Shown here: positions 50,965 to 59,800 of the stretch, in pieces | How positions within the stretch are numbered: the first letter of the stretch is position 1 | How the letters are laid out: each line of letters starts with the position of its first letter | NCBI RefSeq assembly: GCF_024978135.1 | Contig: NZ_JANTEZ010000003.1 | Span: 310,001 to 374,000, forward strand | Reading direction: 5' to 3' | Length of the DNA: 64,000 bases | From: Herbiconiux gentiana | GTDB taxonomy: Bacteria > Actinomycetota > Actinomycetes > Actinomycetales > Microbacteriaceae | Notes under the pieces: generated by a model | The model's database searches: none | What the model saw: the letters and a program-made list of their open reading frames with translations, nothing else | What the model was told of the DNA's origin: nothing | Program-made: the position numbers and the translations under genes

Positions 50965-52278
50965 CTACGACGAAAGCGGGGCCGATTGCGAACCGGGGCG
51001 CCAGCGCCCGAGCATCAGGATGGCGGCGGAGAGCAGCACCACCCCGATCAGGGCCGTGGGCAGGTCCATGAAGAACTCCATCACGAGGAACGGCGGCACG
51101 AACGCCAGCACCGTCGCCACCGCGACGACCGGCGTGGGCGGGGTGGGGCCCACCTCCCGTGCCGCCTCGAAGCGCCCGACGAGGAACGACAGCCCGAACA
51201 CCGCGGCCAGCACCAGCACGAACATCACCGGACGCGACCACCACCAGGCCGGGCTCGCCGGCGTCGGGGATGCGCCGGGAATCAGCAGCAGCGCTCCGGA
51301 GACCAGCAGGATCACCGGCAGGTGCCAGAGGTAGATCGTCATCAGCCGGGTGCCGACGAGGAACACCACGGCCCGGGCGGCGTGGGTGTTCATGAGTTTC
51401 GCGAGCGCCGGCTTCAGCAGTCTCAGGATGCACGCCTGCGCCACCGCGAGCGCCACCAGCGGCAGCGTGGGCGGGTTGAGGTTGGTGAGCATGTCGTCGG
51501 CGTACGGGCCCCAGACCGTCAGCGGCACCAGGAGCGCGTAGGCCACGGCCGCGATGCCGACGAGGGTGTACCAGCGGCGGGCGGCGAACCAGCCGTCGGC
51601 GTAGAAGAATCCGAGCTGCTGCACGAGCAGCCAGACGAAGAAGAGGTTGAGCAGGCCGATCTCGGTGATGCCCGTGGAGTACCGCAGCGCATCCACCACG
51701 ATCGCCCCGGCGAGCAGCACCACGAGGGTCGCCCGAGGCGCCCGGGCGTGCCAGCCGACCATCAGCGGCACGAGCGCCTGGCAGAGCGTGTACGCAGCGA
51801 GGAACCACAGCGGCGAGGCGGCACCCGTGACGGCGACGTCGATCAGCGCCGGGTCGACGCCGATCAGGCGCGCTCCCCCGATGACCACCGCGTAGAAGAC
51901 GAAGAGGGGCAGCGCCGGCTGGGCGAGGCGCAGCACGCGGTTGCGCACGTAGCCCGCGGCCGTTCCGCCGCGGCGGGTGTGGCTGCGCCAGGCGGTGAGG
52001 GATGCGAATCCGCCGACCACGAAGAACAGCGGCATGATCTGCCCGGCCCAGGTGACCGGGGCGAACCACCACTGCTCCTCGAGCGGGCGCGAAACGACGA
52101 TCGAGCCGTCGGGTGCGGTGCCGACACCCACCATCAGCAGGTGGATCAGCACGACCAGGAGGACGCAGAACACCCGGGCCAGGTCGAGGGTCAGGTCCCG
52201 CTTCGACAGATCGATGGATGCCGCCCCGGAGGCCGACTGCGATCTCGAGGTGGGGGCGCGGACTCCGGCGTCACTCAT
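50965..52278 (-). CDS. acyltransferase 3 family membrane protein
   Basis: A 437-residue protein with about ten helices. The conserved acyltransferase_3 start is LDLARVFCVLLVVLIHLLMV (His in helix 1), then MPLFFVVGGFASLTAWRS with the family's FF..GF, RNRVLRLAQPALPLFVF, and WFLAAYTLCQALVPL. It should transfer acyl groups to a surface glycan or other extracytoplasmic acceptor. A short soluble N-terminal tail (SRSQSASGAASID) precedes the first helix. It is upstream of the tRNA gene on the same strand. Confidence 0.87.
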   Translation of the reverse strand: MSDAGVRAPTSRSQSASGAASIDLSKRDLTLDLARVFCVLLVVLIHLLMVGVGTAPDGSIVVSRPLEEQWWFAPVTWAGQIMPLFFVVGGFASLTAWRSHTRRGGTAAGYVRNRVLRLAQPALPLFVFYAVVIGGARLIGVDPALIDVAVTGAASPLWFLAAYTLCQALVPLMVGWHARAPRATLVVLLAGAIVVDALRYSTGITEIGLLNLFFVWLLVQQLGFFYADGWFAARRWYTLVGIAAVAYALLVPLTVWGPYADDMLTNLNPPTLPLVALAVAQACILRLLKPALAKLMNTHAARAVVFLVGTRLMTIYLWHLPVILLVSGALLLIPGASPTPASPAWWWSRPVMFVLVLAAVFGLSFLVGRFEAAREVGPTPPTPVVAVATVLAFVPPFLVMEFFMDLPTALIGVVLLSAAILMLGRWRPGSQSAPLSS

Positions 52279-52328
52279 GTCGCCATCCTAGGAGCGGACC
52301 ATATCGCCGCACGGGAATACGACCGGGC

Positions 52329-52394
52329 TCAGCCCGCGCGACGCCGCGCGAGCACGGCGCAGTTCAGCCCGCGCGACGCCGTGCGAGCACGGCA
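52329..52394. repeat. 31-bp direct repeat duplicating a gene's 3' end
   Basis: The last ten codons and stop of the gene at 52364-53407 (encoding AVLARRRAG) recur once at 52329-52359, immediately downstream, with period 35 and one or two differences. A second stop is included. Confidence 0.85.
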
Positions 52395-53407
52395 TCGATG
52401 TCGAGATGCGCGTCCGTGTCGCCGTCGACGATTCCCATCCGGGCGAACCGCGACGGCACCGCGGGCGCCACCGGCGCGGCCTCAGCCGCCGGAGTCGCCG
52501 GGGCGGCGGTCGGGATCTCGGCGACCGCGGCCGACTCGGCCTCGAGGCGCGCCCGCAGGGCGGCCTCGGCTGACGCCGCGGCCCGGCGCAGCGACTCGTG
52601 GTGGTCGGGCTCGGCACGCTCCCGCGAGGCGCGGGCGGTGGCCTCGGCGAGCTCGGCGGTCTTCACCGTGTCGAGCCGGTCGGGCACGTCGACCTCGGCC
52701 GGCTGGTCGAGACCGAGCGGCAGCGAGGCCGAGCGGGAGAGGTAGAGGGGACGCGGCATGGCGACGGGCACCCAGCCCGAAGCGCGGTCACCGGCGGAAC
52801 GCGTGTCCGCCTCGGCCACGACAGACGAGGCCGACGACCCAGACGCGCCAGACGCCGACGCGGCGTCCTCGAACCCGTAGTCCACCAGCTCCGGTGACGT
52901 CAACGGCACGGCCGTCGGCGCGAGCGACGCCGGCAGCTTCAGCCGGCGCCCGGCCTGAGCGAGCCGCACGAGCATCGCGACGCACACGACCGACGCGATC
53001 GCCCCGCCGATCAGGATGATCCAGGCCCCCGTGTAGACGGCCTGCATCCCGCCGAGCACGGCGACCGAGAGCGAGACGGCGAGCACCAGCGCGGTGACGG
53101 CGCGCGACCGCCGCAGCCGGTCGGCGGTGCGCACGGCGGCCGGCACGGCCGCGAGGGTCTGCTGCTGCGCCCGGTGCTTCAGGATGCGCTCCTGCTCGGC
53201 GATCGAGCGCGCACTCGCCTCGACCCGCACCTCCTCGGGCACCTCGGCGGTCTCGGCGAGGATGCGCAGCGTCTGCTGCAGCCGCACGGCGTTCCGCTCC
53301 GTGGCGAGGTACTGCCGCGAACGGAACCACGACGGCAGCAGGTATGCGAGCCACAGCACCGCCGCGAGGGCGATGATGAACCCTCCGCTGAGCCAGTCCG
53401 TCGTCAT
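52364..53407 (-). CDS. conserved membrane protein of unknown function
   Basis: A 347-residue protein. An N-terminal helix (GGFIIALAAVLWLAYLLPSW) is followed by a charged helical stretch (residues ~25-105), two helices (ALVLAVSLSVAVLGGMQAVY, WIILIGGAIASVVCVAMLVR) and a long disordered, acidic, Ala/Ser-rich cytosolic tail. The tail ends IVDGDTDAHLDIDAVLARRR. Proteins of this layout occur next to galU/fthC/mscL in related actinobacteria, but no role is known. The 3' end is duplicated just downstream. Confidence 0.78.
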   Translation of the reverse strand: MTTDWLSGGFIIALAAVLWLAYLLPSWFRSRQYLATERNAVRLQQTLRILAETAEVPEEVRVEASARSIAEQERILKHRAQQQTLAAVPAAVRTADRLRRSRAVTALVLAVSLSVAVLGGMQAVYTGAWIILIGGAIASVVCVAMLVRLAQAGRRLKLPASLAPTAVPLTSPELVDYGFEDAASASGASGSSASSVVAEADTRSAGDRASGWVPVAMPRPLYLSRSASLPLGLDQPAEVDVPDRLDTVKTAELAEATARASRERAEPDHHESLRRAAASAEAALRARLEAESAAVAEIPTAAPATPAAEAAPVAPAVPSRFARMGIVDGDTDAHLDIDAVLARRRAG

Positions 53408-53496
53408 GGCTCTACGGTAGGGGCGCGCGCCGCCCGCACCCCTCAACGCGGCACGTGTGTCGGGTGGGAATCAGCCGCGCACGCGCCGCCGCGACC

Positions 53497-54150
53497 TCAC
53501 GGTCGGGTGATCGGGATGGCCCGCTGGGCTGCGATGCGCTCGCTCTCGGGCACGCTGCCGTCGCCGGGCGGCACCGTGCCCTCCTGCCACCGTCGCAGCA
53601 CGCCCACAGGCAGCTCCTCGCGCACCAGGGCGAAGCAGAAGTGGTCGCGCCAGTCGCCGTTGATGTGGATGTAGCGCCGCCGCAGCCCCTCGTAGCGGAA
53701 CCCCAGCTTCTCGACCACCCGCAGGCTCGGCCCGTTCTCGGGCCGGATGCAGATCTCGATGCGGTGCAGCCCCACCGAGAAGAAGCAGTAGTCGCTCGCG
53801 AGCGCCGTGCTGATCGGCGTGATGTCCTTGCCCGCGAAGCGCTCCGACACCCAGTAGCCGATCGAGGCCGAAGCCACGGAACCGTAGGTGATCGACGAGA
53901 CGTTCAGCTGCCCGGCGACCTCGCCGTCGTACTCGATCAGGAACGGCAGGCCGAAACCGGCGCGAGCATTCGTCTGAAGAGAGCGGATGCTCGCCCGGGT
54001 GTCGAACGACATCGGACCCTGCGGGTTGGTCGCCTCCCAGGTGCGCAGCCACGACCGGTTCTCGATCAGCTCACGTTCGAGGGTCTTCGCGTCACGCACC
54101 CGGATGGGCCGGAGCGTGACACGACCCTCGGTCAGCGTGGGGACGAACAT
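53497..54150 (-). CDS. RimJ/RimL-type GNAT acetyltransferase
   Basis: A 217-residue acetyltransferase of the ribosomal-protein N-acetyltransferase group. RVTLRPIRVRDAKTLERELI starts it, SASIGYWVSERFAGKDITP and HRIEICIRPENGPSLRVVEK are the acetyl-CoA and substrate strands, and LGFRYEGLRRRYIHINGDWR then DHFCFAL is the hallmark RimJ end. It probably acetylates a protein N-terminus or an amine. It is 31 bases downstream of galU. Confidence 0.88.
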   Translation of the reverse strand: MFVPTLTEGRVTLRPIRVRDAKTLERELIENRSWLRTWEATNPQGPMSFDTRASIRSLQTNARAGFGLPFLIEYDGEVAGQLNVSSITYGSVASASIGYWVSERFAGKDITPISTALASDYCFFSVGLHRIEICIRPENGPSLRVVEKLGFRYEGLRRRYIHINGDWRDHFCFALVREELPVGVLRRWQEGTVPPGDGSVPESERIAAQRAIPITRP

Positions 54151-54181
54151 GGCTGGAACACTACCGCGAGCTCCGCGCCGG

Positions 54182-55072
54182 TCAGAGCCCTGACACGAAC
54201 TCCTGCAGCCACGGCCGGAGGTCGGGACCGAGGTCGCTGCGGTCGCTGGCGAGCTGCACGATCGCCTTGATGTAATCGAGCTTGTCCCCGGTGTCGTAGC
54301 GACGGCCGCCGAACACCACGCCGTAGACGCCGCCCGCGATGGAGTCGTCGTCGGCGAGCGTGAGCAGGGCATCCGTCAGCTGGATCTCGCCGCCCTTGCC
54401 GGGCGGGGTGTTCTCGAGGATCTCGAAGACCTCGGGCTGCAGCACGTAGCGGCCGATCACGGCGAGGTTGGAGGGCGCGGTGCCCTCGTCGGGCTTCTCG
54501 ACCAGCCCGGTCACCTTGACCACGTCGGCCTCGTCGGTGGCCTCGACCGAGGCGACGCCGTAGAGGTGCGTCATCGACGGGTCGACCTCCATCAGCGCGA
54601 TGACGGTCGCGGTGCGGGACTCCTGCACCTCGAGCATCCGCTTCAGCAGCGGGTCGCGGGCGTCGATGATGTCGTCGCCGAGCAGCACCGCGAAGGGCTC
54701 GTGGCCGACGTGCATGCGCGAGCGCAGCACGGCGTGACCGAGGCCCAGCGGGTCGCCCTGGCGCACGTAGTGCATCTCGGCGAGGGCGGTGGACTCGTTG
54801 ACCACCCGCAGCATCTCGCCCTTGCCCTTCTGCTCGAGCGTCGACTCGAGCTCGTAGACCCGGTCGAAGTGGTTCTCGATGGCGGCCTTGTTGCGGCCGG
54901 TCACGACGAGCACGTCGTTCAGACCCGCCCCCACGGCTTCCTCGACGACGTACTGGATGGCCGGCTTGTCGACCACCGGCAGCATCTCCTTCGGCATCGC
55001 CTTGGTGGCGGGAAGGAAGCGCGTGCCGAGACCGGCGGCCGGAATGACTGCTTTGGTGAGTGGTGTCCCCAT
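54182..55072 (-). CDS. galU: UTP-glucose-1-phosphate uridylyltransferase
   Basis: A 296-residue nucleotidyltransferase. TKAVIPAAGLGTRFLPATKA is the UTP-binding start, MLPVVDKPAIQYVVEEAV follows, and FAVLLGDDIID holds the metal Asp pair. VTGLVEKPDEG and GEIQLTDALL complete the GalU signature. It makes UDP-glucose for cell-wall and glycan synthesis. It is divergent from the 5-formyl-THF cyclo-ligase gene, 59 bases apart. The GNAT gene follows. Confidence 0.95.
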   Translation of the reverse strand: MGTPLTKAVIPAAGLGTRFLPATKAMPKEMLPVVDKPAIQYVVEEAVGAGLNDVLVVTGRNKAAIENHFDRVYELESTLEQKGKGEMLRVVNESTALAEMHYVRQGDPLGLGHAVLRSRMHVGHEPFAVLLGDDIIDARDPLLKRMLEVQESRTATVIALMEVDPSMTHLYGVASVEATDEADVVKVTGLVEKPDEGTAPSNLAVIGRYVLQPEVFEILENTPPGKGGEIQLTDALLTLADDDSIAGGVYGVVFGGRRYDTGDKLDYIKAIVQLASDRSDLGPDLRPWLQEFVSGL

Positions 55073-55131
55073 GCCGGAAGCATATCCAGGTTCGCGCATG
55101 CCTCACTCCACGCGGCTCTAGAATCGAACAC

Positions 55132-55716
55132 ATGGCCTCCGACCGCAGCACCGACAAGCGGGCCCTCCGCGCCGAGCTGCGCGAGCGCCGGCGCACCCGC
55201 CCCGCCCACGTCGTCGACGCCGCCGAACTCGGCTTCACCGAGAACCTCGTGAAGATCGCCACCGAGACGGATGCGCGCACGATCTCCGCGTACCTGTCGA
55301 CGTCGTTCGAGCCGAACACGCGCCCCTTCATCAACTGGGCCCTCGCCGACGGCCGGCGGGTGCTGCTCCCGATCGCGCGCCAGGACGGCCTGCTCGACTG
55401 GGCCGAGGCCGACGGCGAGAGCGAGACCGAGGGGCTCTACGGCCTGCCCGAGCCGGCCGGCGGCATCCTCGGCCCGATCGCCATCAACGACGCCGACCTC
55501 ATCGTCATCCCGGCCTCCGCCGTCGACGGCCGGGGCACCCGCATGGGCTGGGGCCGCGGCTACTTCGACCGCACGCTCGGCTCGATGGAGAACTGCCCGC
55601 CCGTCTTCGCGGTCGTGTTCGACGACGAGATCCTCGACGAGGTGCCGCGCGAAGTGCACGACGCACCCGTCGACGGCGCCGTCACCCCCACCCGCATCAT
55701 CCGTTTCCCGCGCTGA
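55132..55716 (+). CDS. 5-formyltetrahydrofolate cyclo-ligase
   Basis: A 194-residue enzyme. Basic N-terminus KRALRAELRERRRT, ISAYLSTSFEPNTRPFINWA, and the family signature RMGWGRGYFDRTLGSM (ATP/substrate loop) near the C-terminus. It converts 5-formyl-THF to 5,10-methenyl-THF with ATP. It heads a three-gene plus-strand cluster with the zinc-ribbon gene and mscL, an order common in actinobacteria. Confidence 0.92.
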   Translation: MASDRSTDKRALRAELRERRRTRPAHVVDAAELGFTENLVKIATETDARTISAYLSTSFEPNTRPFINWALADGRRVLLPIARQDGLLDWAEADGESETEGLYGLPEPAGGILGPIAINDADLIVIPASAVDGRGTRMGWGRGYFDRTLGSMENCPPVFAVVFDDEILDEVPREVHDAPVDGAVTPTRIIRFPR

Positions 55717-55747
55717 CCGCGCGCGAAGCCCGTTCCCGGAGGCTCCT

Positions 55748-56068
55748 GTGCCCACCTACTCCTACCGCTGCACCGAGTGCGACAACGCCTTCGACATCCA
55801 ACAGGCCTTCACCGACGACACCCTCTCTGTCTGCGACGTCTGCGGCGGCAAGCTCCGCAAGGTCTTCAGCCCCGTCGGCGTGACGTTCAACGGCTCGGGC
55901 TTCTACCGCACCGATTCGCGCGCGAAGAAGAGCGACAGCACGCCCAGCGCGCCGAAGTCCGACTCGGGCTCCAGCTCCAGCTCCAGCTCCAGTTCCTCGT
56001 CGAGCAGCAGCACCTCGAAGTCGACGCCGTCGGCCACGTCGACCCCGTCAAAGGCCGCCTCCTCCTAA
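55748..56068 (+). CDS. FmdB-family zinc-ribbon protein
   Basis: A 106-residue protein. MPTYSYRCTECDNAFDIQQA and SVCDVCGGKLRKVFSPVGV carry the two CxxC pairs of the FmdB zinc ribbon. GVTFNGSGFYRTDSR closes the folded part. The tail is a run of serines, then Thr/Ser/Lys, encoded by near-repeating AGCTCC codons. GGAGG lies 5 bases before GTG 55748. The role is unknown; a regulatory or assembly part is suspected for the family. Confidence 0.92.
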   Translation: MPTYSYRCTECDNAFDIQQAFTDDTLSVCDVCGGKLRKVFSPVGVTFNGSGFYRTDSRAKKSDSTPSAPKSDSGSSSSSSSSSSSSSSTSKSTPSATSTPSKAASS

Positions 56069-56077
56069 GCTGAACGC

Positions 56078-56536
56078 ATGTTCAAGGGATTCAGGGAGTT
56101 CATCCTCCGCGGAAACGTCATCGACCTCGCGGTCGCCGTGGTCATCGGCGCCGCCTTCACCGCGGTGGTCAACTCGATCGTCGCGAACATCTTCAACCCG
56201 ATCATCAGCGCGCTGTTCCGCGCCGACAGCCTCGACAACGCGGGCATCGTGGCGATCGGCGACGCGCAGATCAAGTTCGGCGCGGTGCTCGGCGCGATCA
56301 TCCAGTTCCTGATCGTGGCCGTGGTGGTCTACTTCGTCTTCGTATTGCCGATCAACCACCTGAAGAAGGCGGCCTTCGCGATCAAGGGCACCCCGGCCGA
56401 GTCGCTGGAGAAGGAGAACGAGGAGCTCCCGCCCACCGAGACCGAGCTGCTGATCGAGATCCGCGACCTGCTCGCGGCCCAGCGCGCCGCCGAAGCGGGC
56501 GAGCCGCCGGCGTCAGGGCACGTCCCGAAGCACTAA
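56078..56536 (+). CDS. mscL: large-conductance mechanosensitive channel
   Basis: A 152-residue channel subunit. GFREFILRGNVIDLAVAVVI is the gate-lining first helix, FNPIISALF the loop, IQFLIVAVVVYFVFVLPINH the second helix and ETELLIEIRDLLAAQ the cytosolic bundle. It opens under membrane tension to release solutes. ATG lies 9 bases after the zinc-ribbon stop. Confidence 0.96.
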   Translation: MFKGFREFILRGNVIDLAVAVVIGAAFTAVVNSIVANIFNPIISALFRADSLDNAGIVAIGDAQIKFGAVLGAIIQFLIVAVVVYFVFVLPINHLKKAAFAIKGTPAESLEKENEELPPTETELLIEIRDLLAAQRAAEAGEPPASGHVPKH

Positions 56537-56555
56537 CCACCCCGAAGCACCAGCT

Positions 56556-56780
56556 CTACCAGTGCGGGGGCACGTCCCGCCTGAGTCGTTCGTCATTGGG
56601 CTGCTCGCCGCTGGCTCCGGATGCGCCCCCGCCGTTCGTCCGCGGGGCGACGCCCCACGCCTGATCCGTGTCCTCGGCGGCACGCACCGGCTGCCCGTCG
56701 GGCCCGGTCTGCGGAGTCGGGTCGCTGCCGGGCACGGCCGACGTGGCCACGCGCCGGCGGCCGACCTTCTTCACGTCCAT
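56556..56780 (-). CDS. 74-residue conserved hypothetical protein
   Basis: A small disordered-looking protein. MDVKKVGRRRVATSAVPGSD is basic, the middle is Pro/Gly-rich, and the end PNDERLRRDVPPHW resembles a conserved C-terminal motif of short actinobacterial proteins that I have seen without known function. It is encoded just downstream of the helicase-like gene on the same strand and tail-to-tail with mscL. Confidence 0.68.
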   Translation of the reverse strand: MDVKKVGRRRVATSAVPGSDPTPQTGPDGQPVRAAEDTDQAWGVAPRTNGGGASGASGEQPNDERLRRDVPPHW

Positions 56781-56845
56781 GGCACCAGCGTAGACGGCGA
56801 GGCCCAGAGCACCCTGCTCAGAGCAATCCGTTCACAGCACTCCGC

Positions 56846-59800
56846 TCAGAGCGAGATCGGCGACGTCTCCACCAACGACAGCTCGCGCACGCCGATCACC
56901 GAGGCGATGCGGGCCGCCACGGCCTCGGGATTTGTGAACAGCTCGAAGGAGTGCACCCGCAGGTAGTGCCAGCCGAGCCGGCGCAGCATGTCGGGCCTGA
57001 GGCGCAGGGACTCACGGAGCGAAGTGGAGTGCACCACCGCATCCGTCTCGATGGCGATCGCGCGACCGTCGTGCGAGGCGACCAGCGTCAGCTTGCCGCG
57101 GTGCTCGAAGGCCACCTCGAGGCCGCGCGCGCCGAGGCGGCGGGCGAGGTCGATCAGCAGCGCGTCGCCCGGGCTCGAGAAGGTGTCGGGCGTCGGGCCG
57201 GTCTCGGCCTCCTGCAGGATCTGGCGCAGCGCCACGACCCCGTAGTTCATCCGCTCCTCGTCGATGTCGGCGGGCATGAAGCAGCTGACGATGTCCATGG
57301 ATCGACGGGCCCTCGTCATACCGACGGCGAGCAGGCGCTCTCCCCCGGGACGAGCGAGCCCGCCGAAGTTGGTGAGCACGCGGCCGTGGGCGGTCTTGCC
57401 GTAGCCGACCGAGAAGATCACGCGGTCGCGGCTCTGGGCCACCGACTGCTCGAGCGTCGCCACCATGAACGGCTCGGCGCGCTCCTTCAGGATGAAGTCG
57501 GCCAGGTCGCTGCGCTTGGCGAAAGCCGCCAGCACCGCCTGCTGCACCCGTACGGCGTGCTTCGGCGACGCGGTGATGACCATCAGCGACTCACGCGGGT
57601 AGTTGATCGCGTGGTCGAGCACGAGCGAGACGACCTCGTCGACCTCGGCGTCGACGCTCTCGACCGCACCCGTCTCGGAGTCGGGCATGCCGCCGCGGCC
57701 CTCGACGTAGTGCAGCGCGAGGCTGCCGTGCCCGAGGAAGGTACCGGCCCAGGGCAGCGAGTCGATCTTGCCGCCGTAGAAGCGGTGGTTGACGAGCTCG
57801 GCCAGGTCTTCGCCGCCCGCGCGGTAGCTGCGGGTGAGCGAGAGGGTGGGCACGAGGTCGGCCAGGCGGGCGAGCGCCGAGTCGGCGTGCAGCTCCTCCA
57901 CCAGCTCGGCGTCGACGGCCGTGCGGGTGCGGGAGTCGTCGAAGGGCCGGATGGCGACCTCGAAGTGCGACGGCGTCTGCGTGACCGGGTCGCCGAACGC
58001 GACGACCTGGCGGCCACGGCGGATGGCGCCCACGTTCTCGGCGAGGGTGGTCGCCCCCGCGTCGACGAGCACGACGGTGTCGAAGGTGATGGCGTCGGTG
58101 ATCTGCGGCACCTCGTAGGGCGAGGCCAGCCAGACCGGCGCGAGCACCTTGCCGAGGTGGGGCGCGGCCTCGTGCAGGCTCGCGGAGGTCACCCGGTCGG
58201 TGCGCAGCAGCTCCTTGAGGGCGCTCGCCTCGCTCGGGTGGTCGACGAGACCGACGCTCCAGGTCTCGGCGAGCTGCCACGACAGCAGCTGGCCGTTCAT
58301 CGAGGCGTGGGCCTCGTCGACGAGCCGGAAGTCGCCCTCCAGCCGGTCGAGAACACCGGTGTTCGCGCCGAGCAGCGCGCGGTCGCCCTCGAGCATCAGC
58401 TCGAGCACCGACTGCCACCAGGCCAGTTCGAGTTCGTCGGGCACGGCCGACTCGGGCACATGGCGGTTCGACAGGTCGACGAGCAGCGGGTCGAGCGCGT
58501 GCTCGTGCAGCGAGTCGAGGAGCGCGGTGCGCTCCTGCAGGTTCGCGAGCACCTCCGACTCGGCGGCGAGACCCTCGACCATGCCGATGAGCTGGTCGAT
58601 CGGCAGCGCCGCGAGGTGCTGCGCGGTGCCGGAGCGGCCGAGCGGCAGGTCGAGCTGCGCGAGGTCTTCGGTGACGCGCTGGAACGCGACCTGCACGTCG
58701 TTGATGCCGACGGGGATCTCCGGCGGGATGCCGGCCGCGGCGTAGCGGTACCAGAGGGTGCGCTGCTGCTGGATGCGGCGGAGCGACTCGTTGATGTCGC
58801 CGATGTGAACACCGGGGCGCACGTACTCGCGGGCCAGCGCCTTGAGGCGGCGACGCGAGGTCGACGACATCTGCGGGGCGTCGCGGCGCGGCGAGGTGGC
58901 GGCGATCAGGTCGGTGAGCGAGCGGTCGAAGACCACGGGCAAAAACTTGTCGAGCGTCTCGCGCAGGTCGGCGAGCAGCCGCAGGTAGGTGCCGAGCTCG
59001 TTCAGCGAGGTGAACGGCCGCATGCGGGTCTGACCGATCAGCTCGTAGGCCCCCGTGAGCAGGCGGGGCAGATCGGTGCGGTCGAGCCGCTTCGCGAGCT
59101 GGTGCGCCTTGTGGGCGTCGTCGCTCGACGAGAACTGCGCGCCGTACCAGGGCGAGTCGTCGGGGCCGTAGCGGAACTGGCCGAGCTCGGCCGCCCGACT
59201 GAGCGTCTTGGCGGCCTTGGCGCGGCCCGTCGCGAGCGACTCGAGAGCGGCGCGGTCGAGCCGGGCCGTGGTCGAGGGCGGGCTCGGCAGCAGCGCCAGC
59301 CGGGCGAGCTCGCGCAGGGCGTCGAGCACCGAGACCTTGAGCGTCGGGTCGACGCGCGACATCGAGGAGCGGTAGTCGAGGAGCACTCCGCGCAGGCGCA
59401 CGAGGGCCTCGTCGATGTCGGCCACGCGAGGCTGCGCCGCCTTCTCGTTGCGGCCGATCGACTGGATCAGGTCGCGACGCAGGGTGCGCGGCGACACAGC
59501 GACCCCCGGCAGCCCGACGTCGCTCAGCCGGCGGCCGATGCCGCTCAGGCTGAGCCGGCGGGGGCTCACGACGAGCACGCGCTTGTTCTGCGCGACCAGG
59601 GCGCCGATGGCGTTGACGATCGTCTGGGTGCCGCCGGTTCCGGGCAGCGTCTTCACCACGATGGAGTTGCCGCCCGAGATCTGGGCGATCACGTTCTCCT
59701 GCTCGCTGTCGGCGTCGAGCAACAGGGTGTCGGTGCTCGGGGCGCGGTGGTCCTGCGGCGAGGGCTCGACCGGGTGGTAGCCCTCCTGCACGGCCCGGCG

